Source: Saccoglossus kowalevskii (Eukaryota; Hemichordata; Enteropneusta; Harrimaniidae). From it: a stretch of DNA of 40,991 nucleotides. The notes under the pieces were generated by a model that saw nothing but the letters and a program-made list of their open reading frames with translations, was not told the DNA's origin and made no database searches. The DNA is taken from assembly GCF_000003605.2 (NCBI RefSeq), contig NW_003146774.1:27695-68685 (forward strand), written 5' to 3'. Both the position numbers and the translations under genes were made by a program. This document shows, one piece after another, positions 34,401 through 40,991 of this stretch (the stretch's first letter is position 1; the number at the start of each line of letters is the position of its first letter).

Positions 34401-37400
34401 CAGTGTTCCTACGCTCATCTTGGATAAGGAAACGTGCAAATGGTACTAATTTCAAATTGTGTCTTCCAGAAGCACATTGCAAAACAAGTAAATGTTTTGA
34501 TTGCATGTCCTTCCTGTAAAATTCACTGTAAAATAATAACAAAATATGAGTATGATACAAGTTTAGTTTTACATCATTGCATTGTAATAATAATAATAAT
34601 AATAACTTTATTGCATCCTTAGAATTACAAATGTTCTATTGGTTTACAGCAATAAATATATAAGTGATTAAAATAATATCAAAGTATGATAACGTAAAAA
34701 AATAGAAAAAAAGAGTCAAGGTATTATATCTAAAGAAAGCTCATTTCTTAAAATGAAAGATTTATGTAAAAATTCCCCTAAAAGTTTTATTATATTTCTG
34801 TCATTATTTTTCATTAAATATGTGAATTTTTGCAGGTTGTATGTTGTAGTACAAGTGGCTATTGCTTACCTCATTGCAGTTCTAAATTCTTGTTCAGATC
34901 CAAACTGTTGCAGATTCACCAAGAATATATGCCTGTGATTTATTGTTGTCTTACCAACTACTTGTAGTGCATCAGTTAGAAGTTTACCATGTGTGGTAAC
35001 CTGAAACAGTACAGATGCATTTTGACAATAGGTGACCTAAAAAGTGAAAAATAACGTAACACAAAAACATAACACAGAAAAGACATTGCATTCAACTTCT
35101 CAAATATCATCTATTACCAGATTTCATCTTCAAGAAAAACGATGTTAGGGTTCAAATTCTACCTAGACATTAAAGAAAAAGAAATCCATACCTTTACTAA
35201 GTGTACTACATCATCAATGGGGATGCCAAATTAATTCAGTTTCATTCTCAAACAAACTGTAGGAACTTTATAGAAACTTCTATAAAGTCCAGAAGTACTT
35301 GTGCACAACCAGACCTGGCAATGTTACAAAACATAAAACTATTTCTGATAAGGATTATGCAAATATACATACCTGTGCTAATAGTCTGGTACTATCACCA
35401 CATGTTTCATAAATATCTGCTAAGAAGTGGGATAGGCTTGTATGACACTGATCAATGAAGTACATGTCAAATATACTATTTGGATTATCTGGGAATTGTG
35501 TTTCTGTAAGACGAACAATTGCATCTGGGGTACATGACTGTATAAAACGCTTCTTGGCCAAATCCAATACCTAAAATAAAAATATGCATGATTAATATAA
35601 TTAACAACTAACATCCAGCAGTATCAAATTACATTAATTTGTTTTATTGTATTTAAAATGATAAACATTGTACCTCCTTCTGATTCCCATGCTGTAGCTT
35701 TGTTGAATTGTGTGCTGCAACTACTGTGGAAACATCGTGTACGATGGTTGATACAGCATCTTCAAAGTATCCTATGAAGGCTTCTGACTTGGTAAAGTTG
35801 TGTGTTTTGCTTTATGTAAGGAAGTGAAAACAGTATTGATAATTTTTTCAGCTAATGCAATAACATAATTTACAATAAATCAACTAATAAATTCAGTTTG
35901 CAATGTTGGGTGCTAGAGAGAAAAGGTTCGGGATAACATTAACTCATACCTTGTGATAACTTGCTGGCGCAGAGTTACAAAGGAGTCTGTCCATTGTCGT
36001 AATTGTTCCACTAATGCAAGTTCTTCTGTGGTCAATACATTATTCACGACTATGTAGTGTTTTTCCAGACGATTTATCAGTGGGATAGGATACGTTTGCA
36101 ACACCACATCACGTTCTGCTATGACAACAAGCCTTTAAAAATAGATTGGTATATATTATACATACTGTCTGTTTTAGATTATTTGTAAATATTGGCAATA
36201 TCAACTTTATGCATGATGATTATTTTCCTCAGTACCTATGATCACATTGGGTTAATTATACATATACAATAAATAATACTACTGTTATACCCTCACCTGA
36301 AGTCTTTATGTACCAATGCATTAAATCGATGCGTTCCAAGACCAAGATTTACATATCGAAGTTCTCCATATTCAATGTAATACTAGAAATTTAGTACAAA
36401 TCTATTAATTAACTAGTCAAATATGTCATTTTCAACAATTTTATGAAGCACAGGAATATTAAAACTCTCTATTCCATATCAATATCAATAAAACACAACA
36501 ATTGTCTTATGTCCAAGTGAGTAGTAAAACATAATATCAAACCACATAAGTGAGCGAAGTGTTAAACATACCTGATTCATGGTGTCATACAGGGACTCGT
36601 ACAGCACTTCAGCATTTATTAGAATAACTGGATGTCCAGTCTCCATACATATCTTTATACGTTTTATATTTCTGCAAACCTAAAATTCAATATTAAACAA
36701 AATTAATGCATTATACTAGCATAACACTAATTATACCAATAAGTTATTCATGGCATAACATATCATTGTTCAATAATGAACGAAACTGAAATGTGTCAGC
36801 CATTTTAAATCATAACTTGAAACAAATGAGTGTTAATATATGCGACATGATTGCTATGCTTGGTTTTCATGCAAATGAATATATATATATATATAATAAT
36901 AATATTTATTGCATCTTTAGAAATACAGTATTTCTATCAGTACAGTAGCAATAAAAGTATAATAATAATGAAATAATAAAGAAAGAGAAAATATTATAAT
37001 GTTAAGTATAAAAGTAAAATGTAATGTGTTAAATTTTTTACTAATACTATTAAGTTTAATAATAATAAAACTAAGACTAATAATAATAAAATTCAAAGCT
37101 ATCAACTATCTATTCTTTCTTGAAAGGCTTTGTAAATAAACTGTGAAACCTTTTTTATAATTTCACAATCATCTGCACTGAGCAATCGAATGAATGTATT
37201 GTGAATGAACATGTGCATATATGTGACATACAAATGTATATACATAAAATTTGAACATGATCAGTCAAGACATTAAACAAAACAAATCAGATATGCAAAC
37301 CAAATGACATGCATGAAGGTCCCATAATGTCCAATGTATGTACTGAGTTTGATCAAAACTCATTAATATATGGCCGATATTCAGTTTCAGACTGACAGAA

Positions 37401-39888
37401 ATGCCATTCGTCCATTGTAAATCGGATTGTGAAATGAATGGATGTGTATTTGTATCTAGAAATCTAAGAAGTATGTGTAGACAAAATTTCAAAGATACAG
37501 GTGAGGACATGCACATATACACAAACACACACACACACACCCACACACATACACAAACACACTGAGATAATACCATAAGTTCCCCATCTTTGGACTGCCT
37601 CTGAACAGGGACTAATACAACAAATATTACAACTAATATTGCTGGTATACATCCTATTACACATTAAAGTGTCAGTGATTTCCAGTACCAACTAGTAATA
37701 AAATACTGAAATAGATTTTTTGTGCGATTATAACCAGAACACATGGCAACTGTTCTTAGTCCTAAGTATATACCATGCTGTCTATAGTACTGCCTTACAT
37801 CTCATGCAAATATTAAGTAGGGAATTTTCTTTGCTTGATGTGTACAATGTGGAAATAAACAACCGAACAGTACCTGGGAGTATGCTTGATCATTTTTGAA
37901 ATTACTTCCATATATTACCAATGTTTTCTCATGATCAAGAAATGGTTTTCCGTCATCCTGTTTCATGTTTCTCAAAATATCATATGCTGCACTATTTTTT
38001 GTCATGAGTAGCAAATATCTAGTTGTCCTGAAATTGTATAACATAATTAAATTATGGATATTTAGTATGAAATCTCTCTATAACACAACCGTACTTGTGA
38101 AGGTGATTAATGTTAACACACTGGTGTCATTATATATTTATTTGGAAATATAATTTTGCCGATCATAATAATCATAATAGATAAATCCTGCCACTATACA
38201 TCTCACATTTCAAGATTTGTACTGGATGCATATTTAATTTGTATACCAGTTTTATAGTTGCATGTATGAGCACATATTTATTTATTCCATGGGTAGATAA
38301 AGCGGCTTGACTTACCCTGTGGACCCTTCACTTAGTAAGTTGGATCTGATAAGGTCAACTGAAGATATATGTTGTGTCTCATTCTGCAGTAGAAATAATC
38401 AACAGCATACAATATTCAATTGTCAATTAATAATAAATTAAGCATATTAATTAATAATAAATTTGCAAAAGTGCAAATGGACAAACACCTTTAAACCAGC
38501 ATTAAACATATGAGGTCATGTATCTGAAAAAAGGGTAATCACATCCTGCCCTGCTATGATAAGGCATCTGTGAATTATTATCTCACTCAGAACAAAGTTT
38601 CTGTGAGCATGTTACAGAAAAACTGCCTTCCTCGAGCAAATGGGTGAAAAAAGTGACAAAATCCGATGGTAAAAATTTAAATAATAGTATGACCATGACA
38701 AATTTTGATTTTATTAGTAGATCCCTATCACAATATCTTGTCAAGTACGTTTAGGCCATTATAATATTCAATTTTTTGACTCGCGTGTGCTTACCTGTTC
38801 ATCAAATAACCTGTTTAAATAATACGTATCTTCTTCTCCATTGCAAAAACTTCTGCACAGCTTCTCAAAAATAGTGACTGCTTCAGTACCTTCATGGCCT
38901 CCAAAATTTCGACTCACACAATGCCTTAAAATAAATGTCATTGATAAATATATGAGCACACTCATATAAAAATATTATTTACTCAATCACATTTCTGATG
39001 ATGATATATCTATTGCTATAATTTAAATCATTGTACCTCATTTCTTCCCATGTAAGACACCTTCCTTCTGTTTCTGCCACAGAAGAAACCATTTTAACAA
39101 GGCTATAGGAAAACAAATACAATGAGATGCACACTATATTAAATTAATAGAAAGTTCTTGAATATATTTTGTTTGACGAAAAAAAAAAATGGTGATGCTG
39201 ACTAACGTAGAAAATGAATATTAGTAGTACCAATAAGATAAGCTATAGTATGTGTTATACATGTATAGGTATATGCAAAGTTTTCTCATTAGAAATCAGA
39301 TCACAAAAAAACAATTATAAACAATTCATCATCACACTTACCAATAGAAATCTCTTAGTCCAAAGTATTCACGTTTCCCAGCACATTTTTGGAACAAATC
39401 TAAATATGCTTCTGCCATAGGATGAATTAAATTCTCCATAGACGCATTTGAGGCAATGTCACTGTTATTGCAAAACATATCAAACAATCAACAATAAAAA
39501 GTGATTACACCATACGTGTATATCCAATTGTGATGTTTACTGTGATATGTTTTAATAAATAGCTGCAGGCAATTTGTTGATCAACCCGAAATAGAAATTA
39601 CGACTTGCATGGTATTGAGTCGCATAATAGTACAATGCCACATTTATTTTTTACTGATTTCAAATAGACATCTTCCATACCAGGTTGGATGGAGAAGGCT
39701 ATGATCACTTACCATGCACTTCTTTCCAATTCTTGTATATTTGGCACATCCCTCACTACAAACACACCTCTATTCATCTTTGCTGGATCGAGAGACCAGT
39801 TGGAAAGTCCCATGAAAGCAACTTTCCTCCAAGCAGGAGGGTCATCGATATCTTCAATGCAACCATTTTCCAGCAGTGGATGCAAAGT
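22296..39888 (-). CDS. RNF213: RNF213 (mysterin)-like AAA+ E3 ubiquitin ligase, C-terminal ~2,289 residues, 43 exons
   Basis: Giant dynein-like AAA+ ATPase and E3 ligase. In vertebrates it acts on lipid droplets and coats cytosolic bacteria with ubiquitin (known for the family). Numbering residues from the first visible exon: p1-121 sensor-1 and C-terminal part of an active AAA+ module, judged AAA4 by its distance to the RING; p165-364 degenerate AAA+ module with the GLGTHRFN and PIPLINRLEKHY signatures; p410-1100 E3 shell; p1105-1166 RING region; p1588-1631 RZ finger with ligands C1589, H1593, C1607, C1610 and the GHNLG motif; p1640-2289 C-terminal domain to the stop at 22298-22296. The length from RING to stop (~1,185 residues) matches human (~1,210, from memory). 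All 43 exons join in phase with no stop, so the gene looks intact apart from the RING oddity. The N-terminal ~2,900 residues lie right of the window. Confidence 0.95.
22830..23005 (-). CDS. RNF213: RNF213-like window exon 42
   Basis: p2177-2235, DPFDDIDIRYIQQLPDDRVH onward to FVHLELKSGLQTE; near-C-terminal helical region. Donor GTATGT. Confidence 0.9.
23294..23383 (-). CDS. RNF213: RNF213-like window exon 41
   Basis: p2147-2176, ARKSSTLSHILSLWQLLVVE onward; family QLKHTIALWQFLSAHKSEQ. Donor GTAGGA. Confidence 0.9.
23624..23830 (-). CDS. RNF213: RNF213-like window exon 40
   Basis: p2078-2146, with LPDLCTSIRAIDLAIGFLNS and LIHQYLQDVLRL. Family: CEVLSVVEVTLGFLSTAGGDP...YTQDILQM. Confidence 0.95.
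24282..24356 (-). CDS. RNF213: RNF213-like window exon 39 (75 bp)
   Basis: p2053-2077, PISFVFSDSICDKQVFASLS onward to RLIPQ. Phase 0 at both ends. Confidence 0.86.
24456..24657 (-). CDS. RNF213: RNF213-like window exon 38
   Basis: p1985-2052, with SHCNYLLEIGGDPILDYDFS and IITKLIQGKPLIE. Family: SNCQYQVEEG...YDLEKIQRQIVSRFLQGKP. Confidence 0.96.
24775..24952 (-). CDS. RNF213: RNF213-like window exon 37
   Basis: p1926-1985, GIPKEYIADEVGLESPLSIL onward; SPLSILLP and SLALVDALI.AQNMFLHKF match ATALVSYLIRLHNEIVYAVEK of the family. Confidence 0.92.
25063..25155 (-). CDS. RNF213: RNF213-like window exon 36
   Basis: p1895-1926, TNRPRLKFLVGSFCVAWRLM onward; helix before the C-terminal repeat (family ITVFLSTWNKLRRSL). 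Confidence 0.87.
25271..25406 (-). CDS. RNF213: RNF213-like window exon 35
   Basis: p1850-1895, NHYLQAVRLLPDIVHLQVEL onward; family AELRLVKFLPEILALQRDL. Donor GTAACA. Confidence 0.92.
25651..25832 (-). CDS. RNF213: RNF213-like window exon 34
   Basis: p1789-1849, with LWNYRPKVRFEQLAGLLE and FPILEEFMKM (family WSCRKRITVEYLQHIV; VPILWHFLQ). Confidence 0.93.
25992..26049 (-). CDS. RNF213: RNF213-like window exon 33 (58-bp microexon)
   Basis: p1770-1789, NLHNTWEDLRGELFDDANS; acceptor TTCACAG, donor GTGAGG, in phase on both sides. Confidence 0.83.
26181..26278 (-). CDS. RNF213: RNF213-like window exon 32
   Basis: p1737-1769, with RAEWESIMVEKYIRPAIK (family RNNWEKEIAAVISPEL). Donor GTAATG. Confidence 0.9.
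26415..26604 (-). CDS. RNF213: RNF213-like window exon 31
   Basis: p1674-1737, VISEMIDGHASYIGEEGRVG onward to VMTIHFVLNVILKD. Matches the family's LGHSADETIGVVHLVLRRLL. Confidence 0.93.
26954..27104 (-). CDS. RNF213: RNF213-like window exon 30: post-RZ core
   Basis: p1623-1673, DQFIVTGHNLGTPTTHEAIY onward to LMTHVAMLLGS. Human has TGHVLGxP and LLTHLALLLGAS in the same order. Confidence 0.97.
27194..27299 (-). CDS. RNF213: RNF213-like window exon 29: RZ zinc finger
   Basis: p1588-1623. C1589-G-N-R-H1593 ... C1607-P-V-C1610 gives the C-x3-H / C-x2-C zinc ligands (human C4451/H4455/C4471/C4474 as recalled). The spacer from His to the third ligand is 13 residues, two shorter than human, and the usual central GECG is absent. 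The RZ finger is the part needed for LPS ubiquitylation in human RNF213. Confidence 0.93.
27587..27659 (-). CDS. RNF213: RNF213-like window exon 28: RZ finger lead-in
   Basis: p1564-1588, GHYLPTMPDDEFFKTQSSVE onward to QWL. The (F/Y)LPTMP(D/E)D box precedes the RZ finger throughout the family. Donor GTGAGT, phase 1. Confidence 0.96.
27818..28018 (-). CDS. RNF213: RNF213-like window exon 27
   Basis: p1497-1563, ending ALLVVTGKNSILQPLWNLMT. Matches the family's AAAVLLCGQNELLEPLKNL before the RZ finger. Confidence 0.94.
28353..28409 (-). CDS. RNF213: RNF213-like window exon 26 (57-bp microexon)
   Basis: p1478-1496, VVHMLVDMVQQDLYDYETQ. Clean acceptor (TTTTTGCAG) and donor (GTGAGG), phase 0. 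Too short for ORF calling but required to keep length with the family. Confidence 0.82.
28529..28627 (-). CDS. RNF213: RNF213-like window exon 25
   Basis: p1445-1477, HSDEPDIAKMSLILSIYSQV onward to NPE (family YFLLTLFREVAILYRS). The acceptor has a poor pyrimidine tract (ATGGCGCAG), but the phase fits. Confidence 0.82.
28826..28963 (-). CDS. RNF213: RNF213-like window exon 24
   Basis: p1399-1444, LCGSNTEIVKFDQFNITGDL onward; aligns to MDRYLVYGDEYKALRDAV of the family. Donor GTTAGT. Confidence 0.87.
29373..29720 (-). CDS. RNF213: RNF213-like window exon 23
   Basis: p1283-1398, DSFHKHGINTNDVYPLIDQS onward to KIPKDLEWIFPHTLQ; WxFP matches the family's QWVFPKDV. Phase 0 at both ends. Confidence 0.92.
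29829..29940 (-). CDS. RNF213: RNF213-like window exon 22
   Basis: p1245-1282, IDKVRPHLQKYMEQYLQLCS onward to LFVNCIE (family IQEYLTLLKKK...LYMLFINCLED). Confidence 0.93.
30049..30285 (-). CDS. RNF213: RNF213-like window exon 21
   Basis: p1166-1245, KDAELYKTHRKNCNLFLLEI onward; aligns to the family region directly after the RING (RQMCNSFFVDLVSTICF). Donor GTATGA. Confidence 0.92.
30421..30603 (-). CDS. RNF213: RNF213-like window exon 20: RING finger region
   Basis: p1105-1166. Shows C1126-x-H1128-x2-C1131-x2-C1134 and C1146-P-x3-C1151, i.e. the C/H ligands 3-6 of a RING and a final pair with four rather than two residues between (seen in some RBR RING1 domains). C1111 is present, but no C-x2-C first pair exists in this frame. 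The acceptor TTTGTTTTGTAG gives the only in-phase join. See finding on the out-of-frame CEIC. Confidence 0.85.
30935..31720. repeat. Dispersed repeat, three to four degenerate copies in the intron before RING
   Basis: A unit with GCATCTAYRTA..AA.TTTCATTGAAATTTAATAATTAGTAC..GAGATATC recurs near 30940, 31269 and 31491, each followed by AT-rich sequence with ATTATGCAAATTAG. It hosts both MITE copies. No coding potential seen. Confidence 0.5.
30980..31159. mobile_element. 180-bp MITE with TA target duplication (copy 1)
   Basis: Terminal inverted repeats start CTGTAAAATCTGTATTAGAA (left) and CCGTAAAATCTGTATTAGAA (right, reverse complement), about 27 bp each, flanked by TA at 30978-30979 and 31160-31161. 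A related stretch of the same intron (31313-31323) reads straight across the site, GTACCTGAG, and acts as an empty site. A TA duplication points to a Tc1/mariner-type transposase; the element codes nothing itself. Confidence 0.8.
31714..31880. mobile_element. Degenerate second copy of the same MITE
   Basis: Same order of motifs as the 180-bp element at 30980: TGTATTAGAAGCC, GATACGATGCAACAGAG, GAGCATCTACA, TGATGAATTTTTGGTT and CAGATTTTACA, with many substitutions. Older than copy 1. Confidence 0.65.
31971..32071 (-). CDS. RNF213: RNF213-like window exon 19, just before RING
   Basis: p1072-1105, VIKKKTNITKVNHMMIVEKL onward to RFDAVRRYF plus two bases. Ends at a good GTGAGT donor. By alignment the next residues should be the first Cys pair of the RING. 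Confidence 0.87.
32180..32282 (-). CDS. RNF213: RNF213-like window exon 18
   Basis: p1037-1071, PKWDAMYVLRLFVDNLCSGE onward to ALAYFR. Acceptor TTACAG, donor GTGAGA. Confidence 0.87.
32462..32649 (-). CDS. RNF213: RNF213-like window exon 17
   Basis: p975-1037, IIDVIALSYTLDMIVPETEE onward. E3-shell helices before the RING; aligns to the family's DAFAAMACTEML segment. Donor GTGAGT. Confidence 0.88.
32824..33054 (-). CDS. RNF213: RNF213-like window exon 16
   Basis: p898-974, with IADIHVAYHQVKRRLQYFSK (family WVHLAYQRFRSRLQNFSR). Phase 0 at both ends. Confidence 0.92.
33149..33330 (-). CDS. RNF213: RNF213-like window exon 15
   Basis: p837-897, NEEAHSRLGICLWKLLENAP onward to LYLHDFVQRAYKWKSIEEFE. 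Matches the family's YLKDFILLTMRVSTEEEL helix pair. Confidence 0.92.
33460..33921 (-). CDS. RNF213: RNF213-like window exon 14
   Basis: p683-837, FRRFPDVLRKRMHLLLHEVD onward; includes AMQAHSLQEGGTFRKTL and KLPFSWVIYDFLES (family DALQEAGTFRHTL; VPFSWKIKDYLEE). E3 shell. The donor is GTAATT, weaker than the others. Confidence 0.93.
34035..34525 (-). CDS. RNF213: RNF213-like window exon 13
   Basis: p519-683. Contains LVLVVQLSRIGGDDFLGF and THIDDLRPP, matching the family's VYFITKLSRVG..YVGF and HIDDLR. An acidic, variable linker follows. Two in-frame acceptors lie 12 bases apart (exon start 34525 or 34513), so four residues (S/E/F/Y) may be optional. Confidence 0.92.
34584..34625. repeat. (TAA)n run with TTTATTGCATC, likely retroelement 3' tail
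   Basis: (AATAAT)n followed by AACTTTATTGCATCCTTAGAA. Nearly the same word follows the (AT/AAT)n run at 36881-36921. A shared tail suggests 3' ends of one LINE or SINE family inserted on the minus strand. Confidence 0.55.
34870..35000 (-). CDS. RNF213: RNF213-like window exon 12
   Basis: p476-519, VTTHGKLLTDALQVVGKTTI onward to NLQQFGSEQEFRTAM. Corresponds to the family's TSHDCEIL...LIFQTDF segment. Donor GTAAGC. Confidence 0.9.
35373..35570 (-). CDS. RNF213: RNF213-like window exon 11
   Basis: p410-475, with SCTPDAIVRL (human NCATPDAVVRL) and ...STRLLAQ. Phase 0 at both ends. Confidence 0.95.
35674..35809 (-). CDS. RNF213: RNF213-like window exon 10
   Basis: p364-409, KTHNFTKSEAFIGYFEDAVS onward; matches the family's FIGYHSDA segment. 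Acceptor CATAAAG, donor GTACAA. Confidence 0.9.
35950..36132 (-). CDS. RNF213: RNF213-like window exon 9
   Basis: p303-364, LVVIAERDVVLQTYPIPLIN then RLEKHYIVV. The PIPLINRLEKHY block is the strongest single RNF213 signature in the window. Confidence 0.97.
36297..36382 (-). CDS. RNF213: RNF213-like window exon 8
   Basis: p275-303, YYIEYGELRYVNLGLGTHRF onward to VHKDF. GLGTHR is near-invariant in RNF213 proteins. Confidence 0.96.
36572..36679 (-). CDS. RNF213: RNF213-like window exon 7
   Basis: p239-274, VCRNIKRIKICMETGHPVIL onward to LYESLYDTMNQ. Very close to the family's ICRNINRVKICMETG / NLYESLYDALNQ. Phase 0 at both ends. Confidence 0.97.
36881..36925. repeat. (AT)n/(AAT)n run with TTTATTGCATC tail
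   Basis: Second copy of the tail seen at 34584, here TATTTATTGCATCTTTAGAA. It lies in the intron between window exons 6 and 7; AT-rich sequence follows to about 37130. Confidence 0.55.
37520..37561. repeat. (CA)n microsatellite
   Basis: Slightly interrupted CA run within the intron between RNF213-like window exons 6 and 7. Confidence 0.92.
37874..38027 (-). CDS. RNF213: RNF213-like window exon 6: degenerate AAA+ core start
   Basis: p187-238, TTRYLLLMTKNSAAYDILRN then IYGSNFKNDQAYSQ. Human has RYLLLLTEN..ALQIL and IIFGSxFPKDQEYTQ at this place. There is no Walker A, as in the family. Confidence 0.95.
38316..38383 (-). CDS. RNF213: RNF213-like window exon 5
   Basis: p165-187, NETQHISSVDLIRSNLLSEG; linker before the degenerate AAA+ module. 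Ends in two bases that complete a Gly with the next exon. Confidence 0.85.
38795..38924 (-). CDS. RNF213: RNF213-like window exon 4
   Basis: p121-164, HCVSRNFGGHEGTEAVTIFE onward; RNFGG is the family motif linking the AAA+ modules. Acceptor TTTTAAG, donor GTAAGC. Confidence 0.92.
39037..39102 (-). CDS. RNF213: RNF213-like window exon 3
   Basis: p99-121, LVKMVSSVAETEGRCLTWEE; aligns to the family's SLIKMVFAAA stretch. 66 bases, acceptor CCTATAG, donor GTACAA. Confidence 0.88.
39342..39461 (-). CDS. RNF213: RNF213-like window exon 2
   Basis: p59-99, ending ...GKREYFGLRDFY. FFGLRD(Y/F)Y is a family signature in the AAA+ C-terminal helical subdomain. Phases 2/2. Confidence 0.93.
39713..39888 (-). 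CDS. RNF213: RNF213-like window exon 1: AAA+ sensor-1 segment
   Basis: Codes TLHPLLENGCIED... through GLSNWSLDPAKMNRGVFV (p1-59). In the family this follows Walker B; SNWxLDPAKMNR is the near-invariant sensor-1 strand and following loop. Acceptor CTTTTAG, donor GTAAGT. The Walker A/B exons must lie beyond 40991. Confidence 0.95.
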
Positions 39889-40394
39889 CTAAAAGAAGGT
39901 TGTAAATTTCTGGCAACTTATAAAATGCAAAGTTGTATGTAAATAATACCGGTAATTAGTATTTTGGGTGCTTAGCCTAAATGACAAACTGACCCAAAAG
40001 TTGGTATTTTTTCTACATACATAATTCCATATTGCAAATCCTGTATTTTTTAGATATTTTGATATTACCTACTGGCTTAAAGTTGAAGTGAGCCAAAGTG
40101 GGGTGGGGGTGGGGGGTTTTGGTTTGTCAATCCTCAGTATAAAAATAATAATCACCAGAAGTGACTTTTTACAGGGGTTTGACTAATGGAAAAAGTGAAG
40201 TGAAAATATATAACCTCCTCACTTAACCCACAAGGACAGTACAAATAAATATTCAAAATTGTGAAAATTAAAACTTAATTCCCGAAAGTAATCTGGACAC
40301 TGTTTATCGAATACTGATTTAATTTATAGGCACTCAGAGACAAACCAGACTGCAGATTTAATATTGAGACAGCCTTGACGCTTAACATATTAAA
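39889..40394. other. RNF213-like intron upstream of window exon 1, non-satellite part
   Basis: No exon with a Walker A or B motif is found, so the preceding exon lies beyond the window. A G-rich run (GTGGGGTGGGGGTGGGGGG) is at about 40099-40117. Confidence 0.6.
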
Positions 40395-40546
40395 ACAAGC
40401 AGCCTGTCGGCTGAGATAGCTCCGCTGTTAGCAATACACATTTCAATTAAAGAACTGAATATATCATTAGACAAGCAGCCTATCGGCTGAGATAGCTCCG
40501 CTGTTAGCAATGCACATTTCAATTAAAGAACTGAAGACATCATTAG
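40395..40546. repeat. 76-bp tandem repeat, 2 copies
   Basis: Unit begins ACAAGCAGCCTGTCGGCTGA and restarts at 40471. The copies differ at a handful of bases. It leads directly into the 157-bp array and shares its AATTAAAGAACTGAA-type tail. In the intron upstream of RNF213-like window exon 1. Confidence 0.85.
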
Positions 40547-40565
40547 AAAATGAACAATATGAATA

Positions 40566-40991
40566 GTATCAAAGCAATCGGACTTACAGTTTTTAACAAG
40601 AAGTCGAAAATATCACTTTTTAACAAAAATTACAAAAATATTCACCAAAATTAGAGAATTGAAGATACCATCACAAAATGAACAAATCTGAGAGAGGTCT
40701 ACATGTAGTACCTATATATGTAGTATCAAAGCAATTGCACTTGCGGTTTTTAACAAGAAGTCGAAAATATCACTTTTTACCAAAAATGACAAAAATATTC
40801 ACCAAAATTAGAGAATTAAAGATATCATTACAAAATGAACAAATCTGAGAGAGGTCCACATGTAGTACCTATATATGAAATATCAAAGCAATTGCACTTG
40901 CGGTTTTTAACAAGAAGTCGAAAATATCACTTTTTACCAAAAATGACAAAAATATTCACCAAAATTAGAGAATTAAAGATATCATTACAAA
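40566..40991. repeat. 157-bp tandem satellite, 2.7 copies to window edge
   Basis: Units begin at 40566, 40723 and 40880 with (G)TATCAAAGCAATTGCACTTG. The last two are almost identical. The array runs past 40991, so its size is unknown. Nucleosome-sized period. Intronic to the RNF213-like gene. Confidence 0.9.

Noticed and set aside
35268-35290. Perfect 10-bp inverted repeat CTTTATAGAA/TTCTATAAAG
   Set aside because: Too short and AT-rich to separate from chance; intronic.
37265-37691. Cys-Val-rich minus-strand ORFs
   Set aside because: They read through the (CA)n microsatellite in an intron.
39685-39942. 85-codon plus-strand ORF
   Set aside because: Antisense shadow of the AAA+ sensor-1 exon at 39713-39888.
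1-40991. CRISPR array, operons, phage or bacterial defence system
   Set aside because: The repeats are satellite, minisatellite or inverted types, and both genes have spliceosomal introns; this is a eukaryotic chromosome.

Overview
This is animal (metazoan) genomic DNA: AT-rich, with short exons flanked by GT-AG introns and much decayed transposon sequence. No bacterial, viral or organellar gene organisation is visible. The species cannot be named. The over-frequent ATACATGTA- and ACCGGTA-like words, the repeat families and an RNF213-like gene suggest a marine invertebrate (mollusc, hemichordate or lancelet-like); that is an inference from general impression, not a search.

Two protein-coding genes can be rebuilt exon by exon, both on the minus strand. 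(1) At 941-12945 lie the first five coding exons of an ERO1-family ER thiol oxidase: signal peptide, CxC motifs, the regulatory/shuttle cysteine cluster, then a cut by the left window edge. Intron 1 is 7.5 kb, and the start exon has a compact ETS-like upstream region and UPR-type TGACGTG motifs just inside intron 1. (2) At 22296-39888 lie the last 43 coding exons (about 2,289 residues plus stop) of an RNF213/mysterin-like giant AAA+ E3 ubiquitin ligase. They run from the sensor-1 part of an active AAA+ module through a degenerate AAA+ module, the E3 shell, a RING region, the RZ zinc finger and the C-terminal domain to the stop. All 43 splice phases agree. The N-terminal half lies beyond the right edge.

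Layout: 1-12846 ERO1 exons and introns, with intron 1 holding a piggyBac-type MITE candidate, a 1-kb inverted-repeat element, a foldback element and a 37-bp minisatellite; 12946-22295 intergenic, with LINE relics, a GC-rich TTAA-flanked hairpin and a 1-kb TIR element; 22296-39888 RNF213-like exons, with a clean TA-flanked MITE pair in the intron before the RING exon; 40395-40991 a tandem satellite array (76-bp then 157-bp units) in an RNF213-like intron.

The genes are co-oriented, RNF213-like upstream of ERO1. Nothing shows they act in one pathway. The observation most worth checking is the RING exon: the model that splices lacks the first zinc-binding Cys pair, while a Cys-x-x-Cys lies directly upstream in the wrong frame. 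The RZ finger ligands, which carry the known ligase activity of this family, are intact.
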